Assembly: GCF_004116335.1 (NCBI RefSeq)
Contig: NZ_PDKN01000012.1
Span: forward strand, 1-56,675
Direction: 5' to 3'
From: Candidatus Marinarcus aquaticus
Lineage (GTDB): Bacteria > Campylobacterota > Campylobacteria > Campylobacterales > Arcobacteraceae
DNA: 56,675 bases
Shown here: one piece after another, positions 25,201-33,580 of the stretch
How the letters are laid out: every line of letters starts with the position of its first letter
Position numbering within the stretch: the stretch's first letter is position 1
Notes under the pieces: model-generated
Seen by the model: the letters and a program-made list of their open reading frames with translations, nothing else
Told to the model about the DNA's origin: nothing
Database searches by the model: none
Translations under genes and position numbers: made by a program

Positions 25201-25235
25201 ATATAACGTGAGATGTAACGTTGACGTGTTATGCT
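25201..25235 (+). promoter_or_regulatory. Tandem TAACG element and -10 of autotransporter 1
   Basis: TAACG occurs at 25204-25208 and 25216-25220 (12-bp period), followed by TTGAC and a TATGCT -10-like hexamer at 25230-25235. The same arrangement precedes the second autotransporter. The tandem repeat sits where a regulator would replace or assist the -35. Confidence 0.55.
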
Positions 25236-25260
25236 AAAAAAAAGATAAAAAAGGCTCAAA

Positions 25261-26919
25261 ATGACCCAAATGAAATGGACTGTTTTCACATCCTCTTTGC
25301 TTTTAAGTGGTATGCTTAGTTCTACCTATGCACAAACAAGTAAAGAAAAATGGGAACCATTCCTAGATGTAGAAGGAAAACTTGGGAGTCACCGACATCT
25401 TGGAGAAGGCAACTTTTTTATCCCTTTAGTGCAAGATAAAGATACTCTTTTATATACCGATATTCGTTACAGACTGGATAATAAAAGCAGCCGTGAAGGC
25501 AACTTTGGTTTGGGCCTTCGGCACATCCTTCCAAGCAGCTGGATTGTGGGTGGTTATACCTATTATGACCGACGTAAAACGCCTTACGACAACTACTTTT
25601 CTCAAATAACTGCAGGGCTGGAAGCCCTCTCAGTGGATTGGGATTTTCGTGCGAATGTATATATTCCTATTGGAACAACAAGCCATTTAGAAGATTCGTT
25701 AAGTTCAGTCGATTTTTCAGGTACATCTATCATGTACTCCCAAGGGGAAGAGCGTTCCATGAAGGGGTATGATGCAGAAATTGGCTACAGATTGCCTATC
25801 TTTGATGCGCAAGAAGAGCAACAAATTCGTCTTTTTGCAGGTGGGTATCGTTTTTATGAAGATGATGTACAAAGTGTTCAAGGCCCAAGAGGAAGAGTGG
25901 AGTTAACCTTTGATGAAGTCCCTTTTTTATGGAAAGGATCACGTTTGACCTTTGGAGCAGAGGTTCAAAGAGACGATGTAAGAGGAAGACAGAGTTTTGC
26001 AAGTTTAAGACTTCGTATCCCTCTTAATTGGGATAAAGAGTACTCTTTGCCTAAAAAAGAGTTAAGCCCCATTGAAAAACGTATGACCACTCCTATAATA
26101 AGAGACGTGGATATTGTCTCTCAAGCAGGAACATTTGGAGCACCTGTGGAGGTAACTACTACTGCAGATGGTAATAAACTCGTATATATAAAACATGATG
26201 AGATTTCAAGTGGAGCTGAGCTTAATACACTCATCCAAAATGCAGGGGAAAATGCTACCATTGTTTTAAATGGTACTTTAACGGGTATCAATAGTCTTTC
26301 AACGATGAAAGATGGGCAAACCATAATTGGAAAAGGCAACATTGATATTACGACACCTGCAGGAAACAAAGTATCTGTTCCCTCACCGGGTGGAAGTATT
26401 AGTGGGCAAGGCGGCTATATCCCTACTTCAGGCTCAAACACATTCTTTCTCATGGGGAATAACACCACTCTTACTGGTATCACAGCTCATATCACTAATA
26501 GTTCAGGAACGGGTACAGCCATTGCTCATATCCATAATGTCAACAACGTTACTATAAAAAACAGTAACTTAACTGTAATATCTTCTCCCATAGAGGTTTC
26601 TTATGTATTCACTGTAAACGATTCTGATAATATCTATATTGGGAATAATACTTTAAAGATGCACAGCGATGGTCCATATGCTTCTTTAATTGGTTTTATA
26701 GGTACGCAAATAAATAACGTCACTATTGAAAATAATGATTATACGATTTCAGGTACAACCGATAAATCAAGAACTTTCTACTTTTACAATGTATCCGTGA
26801 ATAATTTAAATGGTTCAAATAACACCACGAATCAATCTGCAGGCTCTATGGGTACATATAATAATGCGAGTACTATCAATGGAAGTGTGAGTTTCACCAA
26901 TGGGTTTACCGTACAATAG
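25261..26919 (+). CDS. Inverse autotransporter with beta-helix-like passenger (copy 1)
   Basis: This 552-residue surface protein has a signal peptide of about 24 residues (cleaved near STYAQ). An inverse-autotransporter beta-barrel domain follows (about 30-275): EPFLDVEGKLGS, YTDIRYRLDNKSSREGNFGLGLR, GGYTYYDRRKTPY, GYDAEIGYRLPIF and FASLRLRIPL. After a linker (MTTPIIRDVDIVSQAG) the passenger (about 300-552) contains repeated short strands such as TIIGKGNI and NVTIKNSNL, suggesting a right-handed beta-helix, not intimin-type Ig domains. No LysM domain is seen. It would display the passenger on the outer membrane. It is a tandem paralogue of the next gene. Confidence 0.87.
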   Translation: MTQMKWTVFTSSLLLSGMLSSTYAQTSKEKWEPFLDVEGKLGSHRHLGEGNFFIPLVQDKDTLLYTDIRYRLDNKSSREGNFGLGLRHILPSSWIVGGYTYYDRRKTPYDNYFSQITAGLEALSVDWDFRANVYIPIGTTSHLEDSLSSVDFSGTSIMYSQGEERSMKGYDAEIGYRLPIFDAQEEQQIRLFAGGYRFYEDDVQSVQGPRGRVELTFDEVPFLWKGSRLTFGAEVQRDDVRGRQSFASLRLRIPLNWDKEYSLPKKELSPIEKRMTTPIIRDVDIVSQAGTFGAPVEVTTTADGNKLVYIKHDEISSGAELNTLIQNAGENATIVLNGTLTGINSLSTMKDGQTIIGKGNIDITTPAGNKVSVPSPGGSISGQGGYIPTSGSNTFFLMGNNTTLTGITAHITNSSGTGTAIAHIHNVNNVTIKNSNLTVISSPIEVSYVFTVNDSDNIYIGNNTLKMHSDGPYASLIGFIGTQINNVTIENNDYTISGTTDKSRTFYFYNVSVNNLNGSNNTTNQSAGSMGTYNNASTINGSVSFTNGFTVQ

Positions 26920-26946
26920 AATTTGTCTTTCAACACTTTCATCATG

Positions 26947-26980
26947 AAGTAAATGGCACTTTTACTACAGCTATTTACTT
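26947..26980 (+). terminator. Weak stem-loop after autotransporter 1
   Basis: AAGTAAAT (26947-26954) and ATTTACTT (26973-26980) are perfect 8-bp arms around an 18-nt loop. No T-run follows, so termination is doubtful. It may only attenuate read-through to the second copy. Confidence 0.3.
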
Positions 26981-27012
26981 TGTGAGCATCGTTTTAAAAA
27001 AGCTTTCATATA

Positions 27013-27056
27013 TAACACAATATAACGAACAATATAACGATGACACGATATTATAA
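27013..27056 (+). promoter_or_regulatory. Tandem TAACG element and -10 of autotransporter 2
   Basis: TAACG at 27023-27027 and 27035-27039 (12-bp period), then ATGAC and a TATTAT -10-like hexamer (27049-27054), align base for base in spacing with the element before autotransporter 1. A weaker TAACA half-site is at 27013-27017. AAAAGG before the ATG is the ribosome site. Confidence 0.55.
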
Positions 27057-27080
27057 AAAAAATAAGATAAAAGGTAAGAA

Positions 27081-28748
27081 ATGAACAAAAAAAAATGGGC
27101 AATTTTAACATTCTCTTTGCTTTTAGGAAGTACACTCATGGGTGCCCCTACTCATACAAATCAAAAAAAGCAAAAATGGGAACCATTCTTAGATGTAGAA
27201 GGGAAAATGGGCAGTCAACGACACTTAGGTGAAGGGAACTTTTTCATTCCTTTGGTGCAAGATGACAACACCCTTTTATATACCGATATTCGTTACAGAC
27301 TGGACAATAAAAGCAGCCGTGAAGGTAACTTTGGTTTGGGTCTTAGACATATTTTACCCAGTGAGTGGATTATTGGTGGTTACACGTACTATGACAGACG
27401 TAAAACGCCTTACGACAACTATTTTTCTCAAATAACTGCAGGTATGGAAGCCCTCTCAGTGGATTGGGATTTTCGTGCAAACGTCTACATACCAACAGGT
27501 ACCAAAAGCCATCTGGAAGAGTCTTATAGTAGTGTAGCGTTTACCGATGCAGGTATCATGTATGCTCAAGGAGAAGAGCGTTCTATGAAGGGGTATGATG
27601 CAGAGATTGGTTACCGACTTCCTATCTTTGATGCGCAAGAAGAACAACAAATCCGACTTTATGCAGGAGGATTCCGCTTTTACGAAGATGATGTACAAAG
27701 TATTCAAGGGCCACGAGGTCGTCTTGACTTAACTTTCGATGAAGTTCCTTTTTTGTGGGAAGGTTCACGATTGACCTTGGGTGCAGAAGTACAAAGGGAC
27801 GATGTACGAGGTCGACAAAGTTTTGCAAGTTTAAGACTTCGTATTCCTTTAGGAAATCAAAAAGAAAAATCTGCTCCTATTCAAAAGCTGAGTGCCATTG
27901 AAAAACGTATGACCACGCCTATTATTCGTGACGTGGATATTGTCTCTCAAGCAGGTGTTTTTGAAGCGCCCAAAGAAGTTACTACTGATGCCAATGGAAA
28001 CCGTATTAAATTTATAAAAAGCAATTCAACAACAGGTGCAAATTTGACAACAACCATTGAAAGTGCAGGAGAAAACTCTACGGTTGTTTTAAATGGAGAT
28101 TTCAGTGGTGTTGATTCATACACATCACTCAAAGAGGGACAAACTATTATTGGAGGTGGAAGTATGGGTATCACCACTCCAGCGGGAAAAAAAGTCTCTG
28201 TGTTTATTCCCAATGCATCCATAACAGGAAAAGGTGCGTATTTCGGAAATGCGAATACCTTCTTTAATATGGCAAATAACAGCAGTCTTATAGGTATATC
28301 CGCCAACCTCAATCATACCGATCCTGCATCAGGGACGACTATGTTTTTTATGAATGATGTTCATAATGTCACTATCAAAGACAATCACTTCTCTTTGAGT
28401 GCATCAGATGGTACAAATTTTTACATGACTACCATCATTGATTCAACAAATGTTTATATTGGAAACAATACGATGAACATGAACAGTGATGGAGATTTCT
28501 CATATTTTATGAGCGTTTTAGGTCGTCAGAACAAGAATATTACTGTTGAGAAGAATGCTTACAATGTTTCAGGAACGGCCCTTCCCATTAGAACTTTCTA
28601 TGTTTATAGAACAACCATTGAAAACTTAAAAGGTTCAGGCAATACAACTAATCTGAATGCTGCTCAAATGAGAACTTGGGATGCAGATTCAAGTATCATC
28701 AATGGAAGTATCAGTTTTACCAATGGGTTTACAGTAACATTGCCATAA
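27081..28748 (+). CDS. Inverse autotransporter with beta-helix-like passenger (copy 2)
   Basis: The 555-residue paralogue of the preceding gene has a signal peptide of about 21 residues (cleaved near LMGA) and a beta-barrel domain almost identical to copy 1. The same linker follows. The passenger is more diverged but keeps the architecture: GQTIIGGGSM, NVTIKDNHF, STNVYIGNNT, and a shared C-terminal block SFTNGFTV. Barrel conservation with passenger divergence suggests duplication followed by selection on the exposed part. It could be an adhesin or a carbohydrate-binding surface protein. No catalytic residues for polysaccharide lyase activity are obvious. Confidence 0.87.
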   Translation: MNKKKWAILTFSLLLGSTLMGAPTHTNQKKQKWEPFLDVEGKMGSQRHLGEGNFFIPLVQDDNTLLYTDIRYRLDNKSSREGNFGLGLRHILPSEWIIGGYTYYDRRKTPYDNYFSQITAGMEALSVDWDFRANVYIPTGTKSHLEESYSSVAFTDAGIMYAQGEERSMKGYDAEIGYRLPIFDAQEEQQIRLYAGGFRFYEDDVQSIQGPRGRLDLTFDEVPFLWEGSRLTLGAEVQRDDVRGRQSFASLRLRIPLGNQKEKSAPIQKLSAIEKRMTTPIIRDVDIVSQAGVFEAPKEVTTDANGNRIKFIKSNSTTGANLTTTIESAGENSTVVLNGDFSGVDSYTSLKEGQTIIGGGSMGITTPAGKKVSVFIPNASITGKGAYFGNANTFFNMANNSSLIGISANLNHTDPASGTTMFFMNDVHNVTIKDNHFSLSASDGTNFYMTTIIDSTNVYIGNNTMNMNSDGDFSYFMSVLGRQNKNITVEKNAYNVSGTALPIRTFYVYRTTIENLKGSGNTTNLNAAQMRTWDADSSIINGSISFTNGFTVTLP

Positions 28749-28768
28749 TGTAAACTCTACTTCTTCGT

Positions 28769-28802
28769 GTGTGAATAGTAACCATACCAGTTTTATTCAC
28801 AC
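28769..28802 (+). terminator. Stem-loop after autotransporter 2
   Basis: GTGTGAATA (28769-28777) and TATTCACAC (28794-28802) are perfect 9-bp arms around 16 nt. A moderately T-rich stretch follows. It is the probable end of the autotransporter transcript. Confidence 0.45.
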
Positions 28803-28821
28803 TCTTACTTCATTTTCTTGT

Positions 28822-28838
28822 AAAAAAGTCCTATTTTT
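28822..28838. repeat. 17-bp motif AAAAAAGTCCTATTTTT, copy 2
   Basis: This is an exact copy of 25149-25165, here 52 bp before the DASS transporter ATG and upstream of a TATAAT hexamer (28855-28860). The two copies flank the autotransporter pair. Confidence 0.4.
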
Positions 28839-28890
28839 ATCCCTAGCTTAAAGTTATAATTTAATTATAAAACTATTAAAGGAGTTTAAG

Positions 28891-30300
28891 ATGTCACCGA
28901 TTTTATCATTTAAATCGTTAGCACCAATTGCAACACTGATTGTATTTTGGTTTATACCAGCCCCTGAAGGGCTCAGCATAGAAGCATGGCACTTTTTAGC
29001 TGTATTCTTTGCCGTGGTTGTAGGACTTATTGTAGAGCCAGTTCCTGCTGCGCTCGTTGGTTTTACAGGAATTTCTGTTGTTGCCTTACTTGGGTTAATG
29101 GGAAATGCAAAAGCAAGCATCTCTTGGGCACTCTCTGGGTTTTCAAATACTGTTATTTGGCTTATCTTTGCAGCATTTATGTTTGCTCTTGGGTACAAAA
29201 AAACAGGTCTGGGACGAAGAATTTCTCTTGTTATGATTAAATACATGGGGAAAAGCTCATTGGGTCTTGGGTATGCTGTCGCATTCTCTGACTTAGTACT
29301 TGCGCCATTCATGCCATCAAACACTGCAAGAAGTGCGGGTACGATTTATCCCGTAGCAAGTAATATTCCATTGATTTTTGATTCAACTCCCGATAACGAA
29401 CCACGAAAATTGGGTTCATATATCTCTTGGGTTGCAATCGCAACAACGTGTGTTACAAGTTCTATGTTCTTAACCGCACTTGCACCCAACCTTTTAGCCG
29501 TTGACTTAATTGCACAAGGTACAGGAAATACCATTTCATGGTCAGCTTGGGCAAGCATCATGTTGCCATTGATGATTCCATTGTTCTTATTAACCCCTTG
29601 GTTGGTCTATGTTATTTACCCACCAACACAAAAAACATCTCCTGAAGCTCCAGCATGGGCAGCAGAAGAGTTAAAAAAACTGGGGAAAATAACTTCTAAA
29701 GAGCTGTTAATGGCAGGACTTGCTATCTTAGCATTGTTCTTGTGGATTTTTGGTAAAGAGTTTGGTATTCACTCAACCACTGCAGCAATTTCTATTGTTG
29801 CTATCATGGTAGGAACTCGAGTTATTACTTGGGATGATGTTATCTCTAACAAAGCTGCATTTAACGTACTTATCTGGTTCGCCTCACTTGTTGCGATGGC
29901 AGCTGGGCTTAAAAAAGTAGGGGTTTTAACATGGATTGGGAACAGTGCAGAGATTCACTTAGCAACCATGACACCAACGATGTTGATTCTTTCTATGCTG
30001 TTATTGTTCTTTGTACTGCACTACTTCTTTGCAAGTACCACAGCACATACAACTGCATTGATGCCTATTTTCTTGGCCATTGCCGTTAAATTGATGACAC
30101 CAGAACAACTCATTCCATTCTCTATTTTACTTGCGGGTAGTTTAGGGGTTATGGGTATTATCACACCATATGCTACTGGTCCATCACCTATTTGGTACGG
30201 AGCAGGTTATATTACACAAGCAAGATGGTGGGGTTTAGGTGCCATTTTTGGAGCGATTTACTTAGCAATGATCATCTTAGGATCATTCATATTTATCTAA
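28891..30300 (+). CDS. DASS-family sodium:anion (dicarboxylate-type) symporter
   Basis: The 469-residue polytopic protein has about 12 hydrophobic segments and the DASS/CitT signatures: an LAPFMPSNTARSAGT block with the S-N-T motif in the first re-entrant hairpin, and a second hairpin FASTTAHTTALMP. It likely imports a di- or tricarboxylate (malate, succinate, oxoglutarate) with Na+; tartrate or sulfate-type substrates cannot be excluded. AAAGGAG precedes the ATG. It is monocistronic and ends at a strong bidirectional terminator. Confidence 0.9.
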   Translation: MSPILSFKSLAPIATLIVFWFIPAPEGLSIEAWHFLAVFFAVVVGLIVEPVPAALVGFTGISVVALLGLMGNAKASISWALSGFSNTVIWLIFAAFMFALGYKKTGLGRRISLVMIKYMGKSSLGLGYAVAFSDLVLAPFMPSNTARSAGTIYPVASNIPLIFDSTPDNEPRKLGSYISWVAIATTCVTSSMFLTALAPNLLAVDLIAQGTGNTISWSAWASIMLPLMIPLFLLTPWLVYVIYPPTQKTSPEAPAWAAEELKKLGKITSKELLMAGLAILALFLWIFGKEFGIHSTTAAISIVAIMVGTRVITWDDVISNKAAFNVLIWFASLVAMAAGLKKVGVLTWIGNSAEIHLATMTPTMLILSMLLLFFVLHYFFASTTAHTTALMPIFLAIAVKLMTPEQLIPFSILLAGSLGVMGIITPYATGPSPIWYGAGYITQARWWGLGAIFGAIYLAMIILGSFIFI

Positions 30301-30301
30301 T

Positions 30302-30328
30302 AAAAAGAAGAGATCTTCTCTTCTTTTT
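30302..30328. terminator. Bidirectional terminator between the DASS and TauE genes
   Basis: AAAAAGAAGAGA (30302-30313) and TCTCTTCTTTTT (30317-30328) are perfect 12-bp arms around TCT. The A and T runs serve both strands. The stop codon of the convergent TauE/SafE gene overlaps the end of the second arm. Confidence 0.85.
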
Positions 30329-31070
30329 AGACACTTACTTGAACAATCAACAACACTGCCATAATAAACAACAACCCTTTTATACAGAGTTTATATAAAG
30401 GCCCTTCTATTTTTCTTTTTATCTTTACACCAACAAAGAGTGCAAGCGCTACAACAAAAAGTGTCGTTAATGAAAATCCCATTTGAACGTGCGTAAATGA
30501 AGCATAAAAAGAGAAAATAATCAACTGCACAATCTTACCAAATAAAAAGCACAAATTAGAAAACTGTATGGTTTGACTTTTTGTATGATTGGATTCAAAA
30601 GAATAAACAATCAACAATGGAGCCATGGCATTGGTCAAACCACCCATAAGACCTGCACTCAAACCAAAAAAAACCAATGATTTTTTAGGATGCTTGTGCA
30701 CTACATTGGTTTTTACTTTGAACTTATCCATGGATAAATAGAGTAAAATAATTACAGCAAGAAGCAGTTTAAAAAATTCAGAATTTAAAGAGATTAAGAT
30801 GATGGTTCCAATCAAACTTCCAAGGGTACTCACAATTGCAAATGGAGCAAACTCTTTAAAGACTGTCATAAACTTCTCTTCACTTTTGATACTGACAATA
30901 TTGACTAAAAGAGTGGGAATAAGTGTAAAAAAGACAGCCGTTTGCATATCTGTAAACAGTGCAATAATTGGAGTAGCAATTAGAGGAAAACCAAAACCAA
31001 TGGAGCCATGTATTATTGCAGCGACAAAAAGTGTTGCTGCAACAATAAAAAGCAACTCCAATGGCATCAA
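30327..31070 (-). CDS. TauE/SafE-family membrane permease
   Basis: The 247-residue protein has about eight TM segments and the family opening HGSIGFGFPLIATPI, with the internal repeat GLMGGLTNAMAPLLIVY. TauE/SafE members export sulfite, sulfoacetate or other small organic anions. It overlaps the end of dsbD by 4 bp, so both are probably on one transcript. The substrate is not predictable; the dsbD link hints at sulfur or redox handling. Confidence 0.85.
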   Translation of the reverse strand: MMPLELLFIVAATLFVAAIIHGSIGFGFPLIATPIIALFTDMQTAVFFTLIPTLLVNIVSIKSEEKFMTVFKEFAPFAIVSTLGSLIGTIILISLNSEFFKLLLAVIILLYLSMDKFKVKTNVVHKHPKKSLVFFGLSAGLMGGLTNAMAPLLIVYSFESNHTKSQTIQFSNLCFLFGKIVQLIIFSFYASFTHVQMGFSLTTLFVVALALFVGVKIKRKIEGPLYKLCIKGLLFIMAVLLIVQVSV

Positions 31071-32791
31071 AAACTCTTATTGATAATTGTTAAAAAATCT
31101 TCAGGATTTTTATAACCAATGATTTTGGATTCATTGATTTCTTGACCGTTTTTATTCCAAAAAATAAGCGCAGGAGGCCCAAAGAGTTTAAAACGCTGTT
31201 GCAGTTGTTTGTCTTCTACACTGTTTGCAGTTACATCGGCTTTAAGCAACGTAAATTTTTTGAGTTTTTCAATGACACGTTCATCTTTAAAAGTAATCTC
31301 CTCAAACTCTTTACATGCCACACACCATTGGGCCCAAAAATCAAGCATCACAGGTTTGTTTGAGTTGGCGATGGCTTGTTCAAGCTGGGCAATATTTTTC
31401 ACATAATTCCATTGTAACTCTTGAGTTGTTGCTTGTTGTAAAGCGTTTGTAGAGAGTGTCAATTTCTCTAGTGGTTTTAAGACATTGGTTGCGCCACTGA
31501 TGGCTCCAATAAATGTCAACACCCCATAAATTAAAATCATGGTCATCAACGTTCGAGCTAAAAAGTGTCTGTATTGAAGCAGATAATAACCTGTTCCAAT
31601 CAAAAGAGCTGCCCACAAATAAATCACATATTCAGAAAAGACTCTGTCTAACATCCACACAGCAATGGCCAACATCAAAATACCAAAGAGTTTAGAGACA
31701 GTATCCATCCATTTGCCTGGTTTTGGCATGTATTTTCCAGCACCTACTCCTAAAGCAAGCAAAGGCATACCCATACCCAAACTCAAAACAAAGAGTGCTG
31801 CAGCACCTAAAAGTGCATCTCCTGTTTGCCCAATATAGACCAACGCTCCAGCCAGTGGTGGAGCCACACATGGTCCGACAATCAATGCCGATAAAAACCC
31901 CATCACTGCAATACCAACGACCCCATGCCCTTTTTGCCCATCGGTGGTTTTATAGATTCGTGTTTGTAGCCATTTGGGTGGTTCAATTCTGTAAAAACCA
32001 AACATTGAAAAGGCCAATGCCACAAAAATAAGAGCAAACACCACTAGAACATAAGGGTTTTGTAATAAGACTTGTAAGTTTGAACCAAACAGACCTGCAA
32101 GAACTCCTGCAATAGTATAGGCTAAACTCATGGCCAATACATAGACCAACGAGAGCAGAAATCCTTTTTTGGCACTCATGCCATTTTTATTGCCTTCAGC
32201 GACGATGATGGATGAGAGTATTGGAATCATAGGAAAAACACATGGTGTGAGTGAAAGCAGAACTCCAAATCCAAAAAAAGTAAGTAATACAATGATAAAA
32301 TTCTCATCTTTAAGTGTATTGGTAATAATGTCCGTTTCATTAAGATTTTGAGATGCACTCTTTGGATTTTTAACTGTATCAGAACTTGTTCCAAAAACTT
32401 TTTTCAAACTCATAGGTGCATAACAAAGCCCTGCTTTTGAACACCCTTGATAAAAAAACTCTATTTCAAATTGATTGGTATTTGCATATTGCTCAATCAC
32501 ACTCAGTGGCACATTGATTTGCACGGGATTAAAGACCACATCAAATCCATCATACGTAACACTTTGTGGAATCACAGCTTGTACAGTAATCTCTTTTTGA
32601 ATGGGTTGTGTGAGTTTCACTTTGAGTTTATCATGATATAAGTAGATATCTTTTCCAAGAAGAATATCAAATACTATAGCCTCTTTCGTTTGTGTTATGG
32701 TTGGTTTAAAAGCCTCGTCTGGCTCTAAAAAATCGTTTTGAAATGACCAAGCATAAATAACAGTAACAAGTAAAAAAAGAATTTTTCGCAT
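31067..32791 (-). CDS. dsbD: Thiol:disulfide interchange protein DsbD
   Basis: DsbD (574 residues) has a signal peptide and an N-terminal periplasmic DsbD-alpha domain (about 20-145, with Cys in YQGCSKAGLCYAPM). Eight TMs follow (about 165-440; SLTPCVFPMIPIL and VGPCVAPPLAG hold the membrane Cys pair). The C-terminal thioredoxin domain has WCVACKEFEE. It carries electrons from cytoplasmic thioredoxin to periplasmic partners such as cytochrome c maturation and DsbC-like proteins. The domain order is complete, with all three Cys pairs present. Confidence 0.94.
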   Translation of the reverse strand: MRKILFLLVTVIYAWSFQNDFLEPDEAFKPTITQTKEAIVFDILLGKDIYLYHDKLKVKLTQPIQKEITVQAVIPQSVTYDGFDVVFNPVQINVPLSVIEQYANTNQFEIEFFYQGCSKAGLCYAPMSLKKVFGTSSDTVKNPKSASQNLNETDIITNTLKDENFIIVLLTFFGFGVLLSLTPCVFPMIPILSSIIVAEGNKNGMSAKKGFLLSLVYVLAMSLAYTIAGVLAGLFGSNLQVLLQNPYVLVVFALIFVALAFSMFGFYRIEPPKWLQTRIYKTTDGQKGHGVVGIAVMGFLSALIVGPCVAPPLAGALVYIGQTGDALLGAAALFVLSLGMGMPLLALGVGAGKYMPKPGKWMDTVSKLFGILMLAIAVWMLDRVFSEYVIYLWAALLIGTGYYLLQYRHFLARTLMTMILIYGVLTFIGAISGATNVLKPLEKLTLSTNALQQATTQELQWNYVKNIAQLEQAIANSNKPVMLDFWAQWCVACKEFEEITFKDERVIEKLKKFTLLKADVTANSVEDKQLQQRFKLFGPPALIFWNKNGQEINESKIIGYKNPEDFLTIINKSF

Positions 32792-32974
32792 TCAGCTACC
32801 TTTTGTATAAACACAAGATTATAGTCTATTTATGTGTAGTTAATGTGGGACAGGCCTATTTTCTTGTGATGATATTATAATCTAAAAGACTAAACTTTTT
32901 ATTAAATATTAACTTTTTTGCATAAGTTTGTATAAGTTTTTTTTATATAGTATAGCAAACATAAAAGGAGTGTT

Positions 32975-33331
32975 ATGGCGTTTGAACTCAAAGAGATAAG
33001 TCCAATAAGTTTAGAAAAGAGTGTTGATGATTACGTCTTAGTCGATATACGAAGAGCCAGTGAGTGGCAACTCACAGGTATCGTTGAAAATTCTCATTTG
33101 TTAACATTTTTTGATGAATATGGTCGGTATGATTTACAACAATGGTTAGAAGCATTTGAAGCTTTGGTACCAAGCAAAGCAACTCCGTTTGTACTTATTT
33201 GTGCACATGCCAATCGTACACTGGATGTGGGACTCTTTTTAGTCAATAAATTAAAATATGAAAACGCGTATCACCTCAAAGGTGGGATCATCAATTGGTT
33301 ACAAGAGGGGAAAAGTGTTGTGGCGGTTTGA
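32975..33331 (+). CDS. Single-domain rhodanese-like sulfurtransferase
   Basis: The 118-residue protein has the rhodanese fold: YVLVDIRRASEWQLTGIVENS at the CH2A-like start and active-site loop LICAHANRT with Cys76. The loop is C-A-H-A-N-R, where many family members have C-R-S-G-x-R, so sulfur-transfer chemistry is plausible but substrate preference may differ. KGGIINWLQEG ends the fold. It has no signal peptide, so it acts in the cytoplasm. AAAGGAG precedes the ATG. Confidence 0.87.
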   Translation: MAFELKEISPISLEKSVDDYVLVDIRRASEWQLTGIVENSHLLTFFDEYGRYDLQQWLEAFEALVPSKATPFVLICAHANRTLDVGLFLVNKLKYENAYHLKGGIINWLQEGKSVVAV

Positions 33332-33353
33332 AACATGGGAGTATCCCATGTTC
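33330..33353. terminator. Bidirectional terminator after the rhodanese gene
   Basis: AACATGGGA (33332-33340) and TCCCATGTT (33344-33352) are perfect arms around GTA, extended by a flanking G-C pair. It separates convergent genes. Confidence 0.75.
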
Positions 33354-33355
33354 AA

Positions 33356-33577
33356 TTATTTATTTGCTTTTGCTTCTAATAAAACTTTAACAACTTCGTC
33401 AATATTATCATAAGGAATATGTGACTTCCACTCAACATCTTCACCATTTAGTGCAATACCAATGCTGACAACATCTGCAGTACCTGCACCGTATGGTTCT
33501 GTTACATTTGAAATTGAAATAACACCTTTTTTTGTCCCTGACAGTGGGATTTTCGCTAATTGAGTAACTTGTGACAT
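33356..33577 (-). CDS. Conserved small hypothetical protein
   Basis: The 73-residue acidic soluble protein begins MSQVTQLAKIPLSG and looks like a compact beta-rich domain (GVISISNV, VVSIGIAL, VEWKSHIPYDN) ending in a helix (IDEVVKVLLEAKA). No family is recognised. It lies 3 nt after psd on the same strand with an AAGGAT ribosome site, so it is probably co-transcribed with it. Confidence 0.75.
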   Translation of the reverse strand: MSQVTQLAKIPLSGTKKGVISISNVTEPYGAGTADVVSIGIALNGEDVEWKSHIPYDNIDEVVKVLLEAKANK

Positions 33578-33580
33578 CTT

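Noticed and set aside
21877-25260. Cobalamin riboswitch for the cob genes
   Set aside because: Gaps in the run are at most about 10 nt, and the 130-bp region upstream of the kinase shows no B12-box-like sequence or room for the full aptamer.
32880-32930. TATTAAATATTAAC before the rhodanese gene as a further CprR-like site
   Set aside because: Only one complete TATTAAC is present and the neighbouring half-site has the wrong period (7 rather than 11 bp).
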